DNA of 64,000 nt from Amycolatopsis regifaucium (GTDB taxonomy: Bacteria > Actinomycetota > Actinomycetes > Mycobacteriales > Pseudonocardiaceae). The notes under the pieces are model-generated. The model did not search any database and was not told the origin of the DNA. It worked only from the letters and a program-made list of their open reading frames with translations. Both the position numbers and the translations under genes were made by a program. The DNA is taken from positions 372,001 through 436,000 of the forward strand of contig NZ_LQCI01000002.1 in the NCBI RefSeq assembly GCF_001613935.1, written 5' to 3'. Positions 1 through 8,156 of the stretch are shown one piece after another (positions within the stretch are counted from its first letter, which is position 1; each line of letters starts with the position of its first letter).

Positions 1-141
1 CCGGGCGCGCTGCTCGAACCGCTGATGGTTCGCCGAGCACCCGACAGCCATGACTGGATCATCTTTCAAGACGGCGACAACGGAGAAGTACTGCGAGTCC
101 ACAGTGACGGACGGGCGGTGAGCGATGAAGAACAACGCTGA
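1..141 (+). CDS. 3' end of an unidentified protein (partial)
   Basis: The frame is open from base 1 to a TGA at 139-141 and gives a 46-residue C-terminus with segments such as HDWIIFQDGDNGEVLRVHSD. It lies in the same direction as the next gene and overlaps its start by 17 bp, so the two are probably translationally coupled. The fragment is too short to identify: it has no signal, membrane segment or known motif. The gene is cut by the window edge. Confidence 0.55.
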   Translation, partial: PGALLEPLMVRRAPDSHDWIIFQDGDNGEVLRVHSDGRAVSDEEQR

Positions 142-892
142 CTGGTCATGCGATTCGTGCCACACCAACAACTACGCGCAACAGTCGACTTGCCGCGTAT
201 GTGGACGTGAGCCCGGTAGCGCGACGGCCGTGCTGGCGTTGTCGGAACACCGACCGCTCGAAGTCGCGCGTGACGAGACGGTCGACTTCGTCGAGTCCCG
301 GTACAAAGACCTTCCCCGGCCCACCATTTCACTGGCCCCGGTGCCGCCGACCAGACCTACCGCCGCTCCCAAACCACCCTCATCGCCCGCGCGCCTCGCT
401 CCGCCGATCCCCCGCGTTGTTCCCCGTCCGCCCCGAGTACCGGTGTCACGCACCACGGTGCGGAAAGCGGTACGTGCCGTCCTGACAGGCGTCGCCGCCC
501 TCGTCTTGTTCGCCAATCTCGGCCGCATCGGCGATCTACTCGGTTCCGTGAGCACGAGCGGCGCAGGGCGGACCGCGAAGCCGTGCCCCGTCGAAGCCTT
601 CCGGTGGCTACCAGGCAACGGCGAAGGCGCCGAACTAGTGGCCAGGTACGACACCGGCAGGCACACGGTGACGATCTGTCGCGACTCGGCGGGGTCCTAC
701 CACTACGACGGGCAACTCAACGGAAAGCCGACCACTCCGGACAACCACATCTCCTTGCCCGCCGAACAGAACGCGACAGGTTTCGTGGCGGTCAACGGCG
801 ACTACCGATACGAGATATCCGGGCAGGATCTGACCGTCAAGTACAAGGGCAAGATCCAATCCCGCATGCGTCTCGCACCTTTGTCTTCCTGA
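125..892 (+). CDS. zinc-ribbon (RanBP2-type) membrane protein of unknown function
   Basis: The 255-residue protein opens with a W-x-C-x2-C-x10-C-x2-C ribbon (WSCDSC ... CRVCG, residues 7-27) of the RanBP2/zf-double-zinc-ribbon kind, here on the cytoplasmic side. A long proline-rich linker (about 70-110) and one predicted transmembrane helix (about 118-135, AVLTGVAALVLFANL) follow, then an outside domain of about 110 residues with two cysteines (PCPVEAF, ITICRD region). Start ATG 125 is set by the overlap with the preceding gene. A ribbon-TM-exported-domain layout is common in actinobacterial proteins of unknown role, and partners are not evident. The reading as a single-pass membrane protein is confident; the function is not known. 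Confidence 0.75.
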   Translation: MKNNADWSCDSCHTNNYAQQSTCRVCGREPGSATAVLALSEHRPLEVARDETVDFVESRYKDLPRPTISLAPVPPTRPTAAPKPPSSPARLAPPIPRVVPRPPRVPVSRTTVRKAVRAVLTGVAALVLFANLGRIGDLLGSVSTSGAGRTAKPCPVEAFRWLPGNGEGAELVARYDTGRHTVTICRDSAGSYHYDGQLNGKPTTPDNHISLPAEQNATGFVAVNGDYRYEISGQDLTVKYKGKIQSRMRLAPLSS

Positions 893-899
893 CGCACGG

Positions 900-1073
900 C
901 TACCGAGGGAAAGAGGAATCGGAGGTCAGGTGCACGGCGGCACGCCGGTGAGGCGACGCCGGGTGGGCGTCGCCGACGCTGCCGGAGCCGGCGACGAATC
1001 CGCAAACGACGACGATCGCGACGAGCCAGAACAAGAACTTGGCCAAGCCGAGCACGCTGACTACGAGTTTCAC
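900..1073 (-). CDS. possible small single-pass membrane protein (57 aa)
   Basis: On the minus strand a GTG at 1073 opens 57 codons ending in TAG at 900-902. The N-terminal half is a strong hydrophobic stretch (LVVSVLGLAKFLFWLVAIVV) and the tail is polar. An AGGAAGG purine run sits about 10 nt before the GTG, which supports translation. The frame otherwise fills a gap of about 300 bp between the convergent genes at 125-892 and 1209-2384. No family is recognised, and its existence rests only on the RBS and composition. Confidence 0.4.
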   Translation of the reverse strand: MKLVVSVLGLAKFLFWLVAIVVVCGFVAGSGSVGDAHPASPHRRAAVHLTSDSSFPR

Positions 1074-1208
1074 GGTGCGTCCGCCTTCCTGAAACGAGTG
1101 CCGGGAGGTCCGACCCCTCCAGGATCTCGTCCTGAGGCGTTGCGCGGCAGTCGTTTCCTGTTGCGACTGCGAGGCCGCAACAGGACGGCGTACTCATACC
1201 GGCCACGC

Positions 1209-2384
1209 TCACTTCGACGGCAGAACCCGCCCCCGCACCTCACCGAACCCGATCCTCGCGCCATCAGCGCCCGGCGCGGATCCGGTGATCACGACCTCGT
1301 CGCCGTCCAGCAGGAAGGTGCGCTCCTCCCCCTTGACCGTGAGCGGTTCCTTGCCGCCCCACGACAATTCGAGGAACGCGCCGCGCTGGTGCTTTTCCGG
1401 GCCGGAGATCGTTCCGGAGCCGTACAGGTCTCCCGTGCGCGCCGAGGCGCCGTTGATCGTCATGTGCGCCAGCATCTGGGCGGGCGACCAGTACATCTCG
1501 CGGAACGGCGGGCGGGCGACCTCCTCGCCGTTCCATTCGATGACCAGGTCGATGTCGAGGCCCCACGGGGCGCTTTCCCGCAGGTAGGGCAGCGGTTCCG
1601 GATCGGTCTGGCCGGGCAGCGGGATCCGTGCGGCCTCCAGGGCCAGGATCGGGACCACCCAAGGGGAAATCGACGTCGCGAAGCTCTTGCCCAGGTGCGG
1701 GCCCAGCGGAACGTATTCCCACGCCTGGATGTCGCGGGCAGACCAGTCGTTGAGGAGGACCGCGCCGAAAACGTGCCGGGGGAAGGCATCCGGGGTGATC
1801 GGGGTGTTCAGCGGGGTTCCGGTGCCGACGACGAAACCCATTTCCGCTTCGATGTCGAGCCGCGTGCTCGGCCCGAACACCGGCGTGGCGTCGGCCGGGG
1901 CCTTGCGCTGGCCGCTCGGGCGCACGATGTCCGTGCCGGAGACCAGGACCGTGCCGGACCGCCCGTGGTAGCCCACCGGGAGGTGTTTCCAGTTGGGCAG
2001 CAACGGTTCCGCGTCGGGGCGGAAGAGCCTGCCGACGTTCGACGCGTGATGTTCGGAGGCATAGAAGTCGACGTAATCCGCCACTTCGAACGGCAGGTGC
2101 ATCCTCACCTGTCCGACCGGATACACCGCGCCGTCGGGGACTTCACCCGAGACCAGTGCGCGAATTCGTTCCCGGACCGCCACCCAGCGGTCGTATCCCT
2201 GTGCCATGAACGGGTTCAGCGACGGCGCGGCGAAGACGTCGTCACCGAGTGCCGCCGCCAGGTCGAGGACCGAGTCTCCGACGCGGACGCCGACGCGCGG
2301 GGAATCACCGTCGACGGAGAACACGCCGTAGGGCAGGTTGCCGATGCCGAACAGGGAGCCGGCGGGGATGTCGATCGTGGTCAT
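1209..2384 (-). CDS. fahA: fumarylacetoacetase
   Basis: This 391-residue protein is a full-length fumarylacetoacetase (EC 3.7.1.2), which hydrolyses 4-fumarylacetoacetate to fumarate and acetoacetate in the last step of tyrosine/homogentisate breakdown. Family signatures are in order: VDFYASEHHASNVG (metal Asp and catalytic His), VGYHGRSG, LDIEAEMGFVVG (two metal-binding Glu), LLNDWSARDIQAWEY (metal Asp) and LGKSFATS (active-site Lys). ATG 2384 is chosen because it gives the standard N-terminus MTTIDIPAGSLFG and overlaps the stop of the upstream gene by 4 bp (ATGA). Upstream extension in this frame is only antisense-like sequence. A MarR gene and a putative operator lie upstream of the two-gene unit. 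Confidence 0.95.
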   Translation of the reverse strand: MTTIDIPAGSLFGIGNLPYGVFSVDGDSPRVGVRVGDSVLDLAAALGDDVFAAPSLNPFMAQGYDRWVAVRERIRALVSGEVPDGAVYPVGQVRMHLPFEVADYVDFYASEHHASNVGRLFRPDAEPLLPNWKHLPVGYHGRSGTVLVSGTDIVRPSGQRKAPADATPVFGPSTRLDIEAEMGFVVGTGTPLNTPITPDAFPRHVFGAVLLNDWSARDIQAWEYVPLGPHLGKSFATSISPWVVPILALEAARIPLPGQTDPEPLPYLRESAPWGLDIDLVIEWNGEEVARPPFREMYWSPAQMLAHMTINGASARTGDLYGSGTISGPEKHQRGAFLELSWGGKEPLTVKGEERTFLLDGDEVVITGSAPGADGARIGFGEVRGRVLPSK

Positions 2385-3226
2385 GCCTCTCCTCGGGGCG
2401 TCTCGAGCAGGCCGAGGCCGGTCAGCTCGGTCAGGGGGTCGGTGATACTGCAGGTGCCGAACGACGTGAAGCCCGCGCGGACGGCGGCGGCCCGGTCCGC
2501 GTCCCATTCCCGCAGCCGCGAAGCGACGACTGCGCCGTCCCGTTCGGCGAGCAGGGCTTCGGGATCGCCGTCGGCGCGGAGGACGGCGTCGGTGGCGAGC
2601 AGCAGGTTCAGGAACCCGTGCTGCTCGAAGCCGGTCTCCGGATCGGTGTTGCGGAGCGCGTGGTGCAGCCCGGCGGTGGCCTTGAAGGGGACGCCGGCCT
2701 CGACCGCCGTCCGGACCGCGGCGGCGAGTTCGGTCTCGTCGGGGTACAGCTCGGCGCGGACGCCGCCGGTGCGGAACTTCGCGCGGTGGCCGGTGCGGGA
2801 AAGGGACCTCAGCAACGGGATCCGCCGGTCGTCACGCGGGATCTCGACGAACACCGGGGCGGTGGCGCCGCCGATCGCGGCGAGTACCTCGTCCGGCCCC
2901 ATCCCGTCCGGGACGGCGATCTCCAGGGCGTCGAGTTCGACCGGCAGCGTGGCGACGGTCTTGAGCACGCCGTCGAGCCGCGTGGGCCCGCCGGACAGGG
3001 TCACCGAGACCGGCAGCGGGGCCGCCCGTTCCCCCAGCACTTCGGCGAGTTCACCGAGCGCGGTGGCGGCGACGACGAGCGGGCCGACGAGGTCGGCGTA
3101 CCAGGCGGAGACGTGGTCGTCATGCGCGGCGACGGCGTCCGGCAGCGGAGCCAGCCCCGGCGGGAACACCGCGGCGTCGTCACACAACCCGGCGAAGAGC
3201 GCGGGAATCCGTCCGCCGTCCACCAT
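2381..3226 (-). CDS. conserved unknown protein coupled to fumarylacetoacetase
   Basis: A 281-residue soluble protein whose stop overlaps the fahA start by 4 bp, so the two are co-translated. It begins MVDGGRIPALFAGLCDDAAVFP and carries a barrel-like sequence with KFRTGG and PFKATAGLHHA (about residues 168-205) and a C-terminal FGTCSITDPL. There is no signal peptide or membrane segment. I cannot assign an enzyme; the strand/helix rhythm and lysine-containing motif resemble TIM-barrel aldolase-type folds, but this is only an impression. Its strict pairing with fahA suggests a role in homogentisate or maleylacetoacetate handling. An 18-bp motif at 3246-3263, just upstream of its ATG, is a candidate operator. 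Confidence 0.8.
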   Translation of the reverse strand: MVDGGRIPALFAGLCDDAAVFPPGLAPLPDAVAAHDDHVSAWYADLVGPLVVAATALGELAEVLGERAAPLPVSVTLSGGPTRLDGVLKTVATLPVELDALEIAVPDGMGPDEVLAAIGGATAPVFVEIPRDDRRIPLLRSLSRTGHRAKFRTGGVRAELYPDETELAAAVRTAVEAGVPFKATAGLHHALRNTDPETGFEQHGFLNLLLATDAVLRADGDPEALLAERDGAVVASRLREWDADRAAAVRAGFTSFGTCSITDPLTELTGLGLLETPRGEA

Positions 3227-3245
3227 GGTCTCCTCCTCGCCGATT

Positions 3246-3263
3246 TAGTTCACACTTTGACTA
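3246..3263 (-). promoter_or_regulatory. putative MarR operator, fahA operon side
   Basis: On the minus strand the site reads TAGTCAAAGTGTGAACTA, an imperfect palindrome with TAGT/ACTA ends, 20-37 nt before the start of the fahA-linked operon. It matches 14 of 18 positions with the site at 3869-3886 near the MarR gene start (shared form TRGTCAAAGTNNNAACTA). The MarR gene lies between the two copies, so it is the obvious candidate binder. Confidence 0.5.
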
Positions 3264-3305
3264 CCCTCGGGCAGCGTAGTCCGGTCTTCCTCGCGACGGG
3301 AAGGC

Positions 3306-3842
3306 CTAGTTGCGGCTGCGGGTACCGAACTCGGCGCGGCTTGTGATCAGCTTGCCCAGCAGCATCACGAGGATGCGCTGTTCGGTCTCGGTCAACGCGT
3401 TCGTCCAGCCGAACTCGCGCTCGTTGTGCTCGCGGAAGACCGAGACCATCTCCTCGTGACCCACCTCTGTCAGCGACAGCTGCACCGAACGGCCGTCGCG
3501 CTCGTCCGGGACCCGGTGGAGCATCCCCTCCCCGACCAGCGTCTTGACCAGATTCGACACCGCCGCCCGGCTCATCCCGGTCAACCGGGCCGCGCTCGTC
3601 GGTTCGAGCGGCCCGGCGAGCCAGACGACGAACAGCAGCCGGAACGCCGACCACGACCGGCCGCGTGGCCGGTGCACCGCGGCTTCGAGGTCGTAGGTCA
3701 CCAGGTCGGAGGCCCGGTTGAGGGTCAGCAGCACCTCGGTCGCCAACTGGTGACGGAAGCCGTACTCCTGCGCGAGCCGCCGGTTGGCCAGCGCCACGAA
3801 CGACCAGAAGTCCAGCCCGGCCGCGTCCACGTCTTCCATCAC
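3306..3842 (-). CDS. MarR-family transcriptional regulator
   Basis: A 178-residue MarR-type regulator. The winged helix lies at about residues 62-130 (LEPTSAARLTGMSRAAVSNLVKTL as the helix-turn-helix, then VPDERDGRSVQLSLTEVG as the wing with the usual D-x-R motif). The N-terminal half and the C-terminal LGKLITSRAEF helix form the dimer region. Translation can start at GTG 3842 or at the adjacent ATG 3839. It sits between the fahA operon, transcribed in the same direction, and the divergent DUF1989 operon. Candidate binding sites with the same 18-bp pattern flank it. The ligand is unknown; a tyrosine-pathway intermediate would be logical but is inferred. Confidence 0.9.
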   Translation of the reverse strand: MMEDVDAAGLDFWSFVALANRRLAQEYGFRHQLATEVLLTLNRASDLVTYDLEAAVHRPRGRSWSAFRLLFVVWLAGPLEPTSAARLTGMSRAAVSNLVKTLVGEGMLHRVPDERDGRSVQLSLTEVGHEEMVSVFREHNEREFGWTNALTETEQRILVMLLGKLITSRAEFGTRSRN

Positions 3843-3868
3843 CGCACATTAACCCGGTGCCGTGAAAA

Positions 3869-3886
3869 TGGTCAAAGTCGAAACTA
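3869..3886 (+). promoter_or_regulatory. putative MarR operator, divergent promoter side
   Basis: The plus strand reads TGGTCAAAGTCGAAACTA, matching the site at 3246-3263 at 14 of 18 positions. A perfect 10-bp palindrome AAACTAGTTT (3881-3890) overlaps its right end. It lies in the 146-bp space between the MarR gene and the divergent DUF1989 gene, where it could control both. Confidence 0.5.
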
Positions 3887-3988
3887 GTTTGCCAACCTTG
3901 AGCTGTCTGGAGATATTCACATTTACTTTGGCAATCGGTGGAGACTCCTCCATGGCGAACCGTCCGCCTTCACCGGTTTGCTGGAGGC

Positions 3989-4609
3989 ATGAGCAGAACG
4001 CAAGTCCCCCCGGCGACAGCCAAGGCCGTCCGGGTCGCCGCCGGAGACCTCGTCCGGGTGATCGACGTCGAAGGAGGCCAGGTCGGCGACGTGTTCGCAT
4101 TCACCGAAGCCGGCACCGGGGCCGAACTGACCGAGCATCACAGCGCCGCGCACACCCGCGCCGCGATCGACAGGCTGTTCCCCGCCGTCGGCGAGGCCTT
4201 CGCGACCGATCGGCGCCGCCCCATCCTGACCCTGGTCGAGGACACTTCGCCCGGCGAGCACGACATGCTGATCCCGGCCTGCGATCCGGCAAGGTACGCC
4301 GCGCTGGGGGCTCCTGGTCACCGATCCTGCGCGGTGAACCTGCGTGAGGCGCTGGACGAGCTCGGCCTGAGCTTCGCGGGCCCGACTCCCCAGCCGATCA
4401 ACGTCTTCATGCGGGTCCCGGTCGCCGAGGACGGGCGGCTGAGCCGGCTCACCGCGTCGTCGCGGCCGGGCGACGCGGTGACGCTGCGGGCCGAAGTGGA
4501 CTGCGTCGTCGTGGTCTCCGCCTGCCCGCAGGACCTCGTCCGGATCAGCGACGCCGACCTCTCCCCACTCGCCATCGAAACCGTCCACAATGGAGGAAAC
4601 CCGGCATGA
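3989..4609 (+). CDS. DUF1989 (urea carboxylase-associated) family protein
   Basis: A 206-residue protein of the DUF1989 family, whose members accompany urea/guanidine carboxylase systems and include carboxyguanidine deiminase subunits. Visible family features are VRVAAGDLVRVIDVEGGQVGD, EHDMLIPACDPARY, HRSCAVNLREAL and PQPINVFMRVPV. ATG 3989 gives the normal family N-terminus, but its GGAGG lies only 1 nt upstream, so GTG 3938 (17 residues longer) cannot be excluded. The stop overlaps the start of the Old Yellow Enzyme gene by 4 bp. No urea carboxylase or allophanate hydrolase is present nearby, so the substrate is open; an N-rich amidine- or carbamate-type compound is an inference. Confidence 0.85.
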   Translation: MSRTQVPPATAKAVRVAAGDLVRVIDVEGGQVGDVFAFTEAGTGAELTEHHSAAHTRAAIDRLFPAVGEAFATDRRRPILTLVEDTSPGEHDMLIPACDPARYAALGAPGHRSCAVNLREALDELGLSFAGPTPQPINVFMRVPVAEDGRLSRLTASSRPGDAVTLRAEVDCVVVVSACPQDLVRISDADLSPLAIETVHNGGNPA

Positions 4610-5733
4610 CCACCACCGTCGGCCACGCCCACCCCGCGCTGGCCCCGATCACACTCGGCGGTCTCACCCTGCGCAACCGCTACGCCGTCGCGCCCATGTC
4701 CCGCGTCTCGGCCCGGCCCGACGGCACGCCGACCGGCGAAATGGCCGACTACTACGCCGAATTCGCCCGTGGCGGCTTCGGCCTGGTGTTCAGCGAGGGC
4801 ACCTACCCCGACACGGCGGCCAGCCAGGGGTACCTCAACCAGCCGGGGCTCGCGCGTGACGAGCACGTCGCGGGCTGGCGTGTGGTCACCGCCGGAGTGC
4901 GCGCGGCAGGCGGGCGGATGATCGCCCAGCTCATGCACGCGGGGGCGATCTCGCAGGGCAATCCACACCAAGAGCACACCGTCGGTCCTTCGCCCGTCAA
5001 GCCGCGTGGGGAGATGATGCGCGCGTACGGCGGTTCCGGGCCGTGGCCGGTGCCCCGGGAGCTGACCACCGCCGAGATCGACGACGTCGTCGCGGGCTTC
5101 GCCGCCGCGGCCGAGCGCGCCCGCCAGGCCGGATTCGACGGAGTCGAGGTGCACGCGGCCAATGGTTACCTGCTCGACCAGTTCCTCACCGACTACACCA
5201 ACCAGCGCACCGACTCCTACGGCGGACCGGTCGCCAACCGGATCCGGCTGACCGCCCGGGTCGTGTCCGCCGTCGCGGAAGCCGTCCCGGACCTGCTGAC
5301 CGGGGTTCGGCTGTCACAGACGAAGGTCAACGACTTCACCTACCGCTGGCCCGGCGGCCGCGACGACGCCGAGGTGATCTTCGCCGCGGTCGCCGAGGCG
5401 GGCGCGGATTACCTGCACATCGCCAGCGAGGGGCGGAACTGGCTGGAGACCGCGAGGCTGGCCGACGGTGGCACCGTCACCGCCCTCGCCCGTCAGATCA
5501 CCGGCCTGCCGGTGATCGCCAACGGCGGGATGCACGACCTCACCCAGGCACACGAGGTCCTCACCGGCGGGCACGCCGACCTGCTCTCCCTCGGGCACGG
5601 CGCGCTGGCCAACCCGGATCTGCCCGCCCGTGTCGCCGCGGCGGAACCGCTCGCCGAATTCGACCGCGCGATGGTCACCCCGACGGTCACGGTGGCGAAC
5701 GCGCGCCGGTGGCGGGAGAGTCGGCAGGCGTGA
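4606..5733 (+). CDS. Old Yellow Enzyme family NADH:flavin oxidoreductase
   Basis: A 375-residue FMN-dependent oxidoreductase with the OYE barrel. LRNRYAVAPMSRVSA opens the barrel and QLMHAGAIS follows. GFDGVEVHAANGYLLDQFL is the family signature, followed by TDYTNQRTDSYGG, and a C-terminal phosphate-binding strand LPVIANGGMHDL completes it. It reduces activated C=C bonds or removes methyl groups, depending on the subfamily. The length matches single-domain members, with no Fe-S/FAD extension as in 2,4-dienoyl-CoA reductase. ATG 4606 overlaps the DUF1989 stop (ATGA), and its own stop overlaps the next GTG start, so three genes form one coupled operon. The substrate is unknown. Confidence 0.92.
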   Translation: MTTTVGHAHPALAPITLGGLTLRNRYAVAPMSRVSARPDGTPTGEMADYYAEFARGGFGLVFSEGTYPDTAASQGYLNQPGLARDEHVAGWRVVTAGVRAAGGRMIAQLMHAGAISQGNPHQEHTVGPSPVKPRGEMMRAYGGSGPWPVPRELTTAEIDDVVAGFAAAAERARQAGFDGVEVHAANGYLLDQFLTDYTNQRTDSYGGPVANRIRLTARVVSAVAEAVPDLLTGVRLSQTKVNDFTYRWPGGRDDAEVIFAAVAEAGADYLHIASEGRNWLETARLADGGTVTALARQITGLPVIANGGMHDLTQAHEVLTGGHADLLSLGHGALANPDLPARVAAAEPLAEFDRAMVTPTVTVANARRWRESRQA

Positions 5734-6599
5734 CGGAACCGAACTGGCACGGCGGCGCGGCCGCGGTGGCGACCCTGACCTTCGACGTGGACGCGGAGTC
5801 CCCGATCCTCGCGCGAGGGCGGGGCTACGCCGATCACCTGTCGACCATGTCCCATCAGGCATACGGGCCACGGGTCGGGGTGCCGCGCATCCTCGACCTG
5901 CTGGACGAACTCGCCGTACCCGCGACGTTCTTCGTGCCGGGCTGGGTCGCCGAACAGCGGCCCGGCCTCGCCGCGGCGATCGTGGAGCGCGGGCACGAGG
6001 TGGCCCACCACTCCTACAGTCACCGGCCGCCGACCGCGATGACCGCGGCCGAACAGCGGGCCGATTTCGAGCGCGGTATGACGGTCTTCGCGAGCCAGGG
6101 CATCGAGATCAGCGGGCATCGCGCGGCGGGCTGGGAGTCCACGTGGGACACTCCGGGTCTGGTGGCCGAATACGGCCTGAGCTACGACTCGTCGTTGATG
6201 ACCGACGACCGCCCCTATCTGATCGAGACCGGGGCGGGCCGGATCGCCGAGCTGCCGGTGCACTGGTCGCTCGACGATTGGGAGCAGTACGCGTTCCTTC
6301 CCGCGCCCCAGATCGGTTCGATCATCGCGTCGCCGGTGCGGGTGCTGGAGATGTGGCGCGCGGAACTGGACGCAATGCGCCGTCATCGGTGCCTGTTCAA
6401 CCTGTGCCTCCACCCGTTCCTGTCGGGCAGGCCGGGACGGCTGGCCGCGGTACGGGCGCTCATCGAATTCGGACTCGGCCTCGGTGACGTCCGGTTCGCC
6501 CGGTGCCGGGACGTGGCGGCCGCGGCGCTGGCCGATCCGGCACTGCCCGCCGAACCCTTGCGGCGGCTGGAAGCCGACCCGGCGGTCTATCCAGGCTGA
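5730..6599 (+). CDS. polysaccharide deacetylase-family hydrolase (PuuE/PgdA-like)
   Basis: A 289-residue NodB-fold protein starting at GTG 5730, which overlaps the previous stop (GTGA). Motif 1 is LTFDVDAES (catalytic and metal Asp), motif 2 is HEVAHHSYSHRPP (metal His), and YDSSLMTDDRPYLI is the segment typical of cytoplasmic members related to HpPgdA and to the PuuE-type allantoinase. No signal peptide or TM segment is present, so it is probably cytoplasmic and acts on a small C-N substrate rather than on wall glycan. The context with DUF1989 and OYE, plus a PucR regulator that overlaps its 3' end by 13 bp in convergent orientation, points to catabolism of a nitrogen compound. This is inference. 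Confidence 0.88.
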   Translation: MTEPNWHGGAAAVATLTFDVDAESPILARGRGYADHLSTMSHQAYGPRVGVPRILDLLDELAVPATFFVPGWVAEQRPGLAAAIVERGHEVAHHSYSHRPPTAMTAAEQRADFERGMTVFASQGIEISGHRAAGWESTWDTPGLVAEYGLSYDSSLMTDDRPYLIETGAGRIAELPVHWSLDDWEQYAFLPAPQIGSIIASPVRVLEMWRAELDAMRRHRCLFNLCLHPFLSGRPGRLAAVRALIEFGLGLGDVRFARCRDVAAAALADPALPAEPLRRLEADPAVYPG

Positions 6600-8149
6600 G
6601 TCGCCTCCAGTGCCAGGAACAGGTCGACCCGGTCGGCGGTCCGCCCGACGTCCCGGCCGGTCAGCTCGGTGACCTTCGCCAGCCGGTTGCGCAAGGTGTT
6701 GACGTGCACGTACAGGGCGGCGGCGGTGGCCGCCCACTGGCCGTCGTGGTCGAGGAACGCCCGCAGAGTCGTCTCGAGTGCGCCGTCGCGGGCGCGGTCG
6801 TGCTCGCGCAGCGGACCGAGCAGGGCGTCGGCGAAGGCCCGCCGCCATTGCTCGTCGTGCGATTCCAGCAGCAGCCGGTAGCTGCCCAGTTCGGCGAAAC
6901 TCGCCGCCACCGGGCCGCCGCGCCTGCCGCGGAGCACGCGGCAGGCTTCGCGGCTGCGCGACAACGGCGTGCGCAGGTCGGCCGCGCCGGAGACGGGATC
7001 GGCCAGCCCGACGACCACGCGCCCGCCACCGAGCCGGTGGGACACCGCCGCTGCCAGCCGGGGCGCGAACGTCGCGGGTGACCGGGCGCCCGGCCGCCAG
7101 GACAGCACCGCCACGACGTCCCGGCTGCCCGCCGCCACGACCGCGGGCAGCCCGTCCGCCAGCAGGAAATCCGTCACGGCCTCCGCCATCCCCGGCCGGG
7201 TCGCGGCGTCGTCGTCGCCCGCGAAGGCCAGCGCGAACACCGCCAGGGGGCCGTCCGGGTCGACGCCGAACGCCCGCAGCCTGCCGGGTACCTCCGCGAC
7301 CCGCTGCGCGCCGGAAAGCACCATGTCCAGCAACTCGACGGCGAACCGCATCTCGATGGCCTGCACCGCCTGGTGCCGGGCCACCTCCAGGCTGAGGTAG
7401 CGGGCGGTCTGCTCCAGCGCGTCCCGCTCCGCCCGCGTCAGCTCGGCCACGGGACGCAGGCAGAGCAGCGCGGCGTCGGCGTCGCCGAGCGCGCCGACCG
7501 GGAACAGCGCCGCCCGCGTTCCCGCGCCCAGCTCCGCCTCCAGCGGCGGCGGATGCCCGGCCAAGGCCTCCGCCGCGGCTCGCCGCTGTCCGGCGTCCAG
7601 ATCGGCACCGGCTGAGGCGAGCTCGCGGCCCATGCGGTCCACGACCGCCAGCGGCAGCTGGTGTTCCCGGCGAAGGACCGCCAGCACCCCGGAAGCCCCG
7701 TCGCCTCTCGACAACGCCGAGGTCAGCTCGTCGCCTCGGCGCACCAGCGACATCAGCGCGTTCTGCCTGCCCTTGGCCTGGATCGCCGCCGCGGCGCGGG
7801 TGACCGCCGTGAACGGCACCGCCACCGAGATCTCCAGCAGCGGCAGCCCGGCGGCACGGCACGCGTCGGCGAGCGCCGCAGGCGTGTCGCGCTGCTCGAC
7901 GCGCAGCCCGAAGATGATCCCCGCCGCCCCCGCGCGGACCACCCGCGCGACGAAGTCCGCCGGATCGACGCTGTCCAGCCACAGGCCGTTGGTGAGTACG
8001 ACCTCGCGCTCACGCACGTACGGCCCGGGATCGGGCAGCTCGGTGTTGTGCACCCACAGCACCTGCCCGGTCAGCGCCCCTTCGCGACCGGGCACGACCA
8101 CGCGCAGTTCGAGATCCGGGTCCTCGACCAGCGCCGCCAAGGTGAGCAT
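6587..8149 (-). CDS. PucR-family transcriptional regulator
   Basis: A 520-residue regulator with an N-terminal PucR ligand domain (MLTLAALVEDPDLELRVVVP ... VLWVHNTEL, then VLTNGLWL), a central degenerate GGDEF-like region and a C-terminal HTH_30 helix-turn-helix (about 455-515, FLDHDGQWAATAAALYVHVN then TLRNRL). PucR/CdaR regulators typically activate genes for purine, amine or sugar-acid catabolism. ATG 8149 is preferred because family members begin at this point; in-frame codons run upstream to 8287 without an RBS. A TATATT hexamer ends 7 nt before this ATG, so a leaderless transcript is plausible. It converges on the DUF1989/OYE/deacetylase operon and diverges from the kinase gene. Confidence 0.92.
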   Translation of the reverse strand: MLTLAALVEDPDLELRVVVPGREGALTGQVLWVHNTELPDPGPYVREREVVLTNGLWLDSVDPADFVARVVRAGAAGIIFGLRVEQRDTPAALADACRAAGLPLLEISVAVPFTAVTRAAAAIQAKGRQNALMSLVRRGDELTSALSRGDGASGVLAVLRREHQLPLAVVDRMGRELASAGADLDAGQRRAAAEALAGHPPPLEAELGAGTRAALFPVGALGDADAALLCLRPVAELTRAERDALEQTARYLSLEVARHQAVQAIEMRFAVELLDMVLSGAQRVAEVPGRLRAFGVDPDGPLAVFALAFAGDDDAATRPGMAEAVTDFLLADGLPAVVAAGSRDVVAVLSWRPGARSPATFAPRLAAAVSHRLGGGRVVVGLADPVSGAADLRTPLSRSREACRVLRGRRGGPVAASFAELGSYRLLLESHDEQWRRAFADALLGPLREHDRARDGALETTLRAFLDHDGQWAATAAALYVHVNTLRNRLAKVTELTGRDVGRTADRVDLFLALEATQPG

Positions 8150-8156
8150 GGCTGGG

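Noticed and set aside
930..3248. 772-aa plus-strand ORF across the fahA region
   Set aside because: It is antisense to fahA and its coupled partner, which have clear family motifs; the ORF is arginine/serine-rich shadow sequence produced by high GC.
5493..7982. 829-aa minus-strand ORF
   Set aside because: Antisense to the deacetylase and out of frame with PucR; composition is Gly/Arg/Ala shadow.
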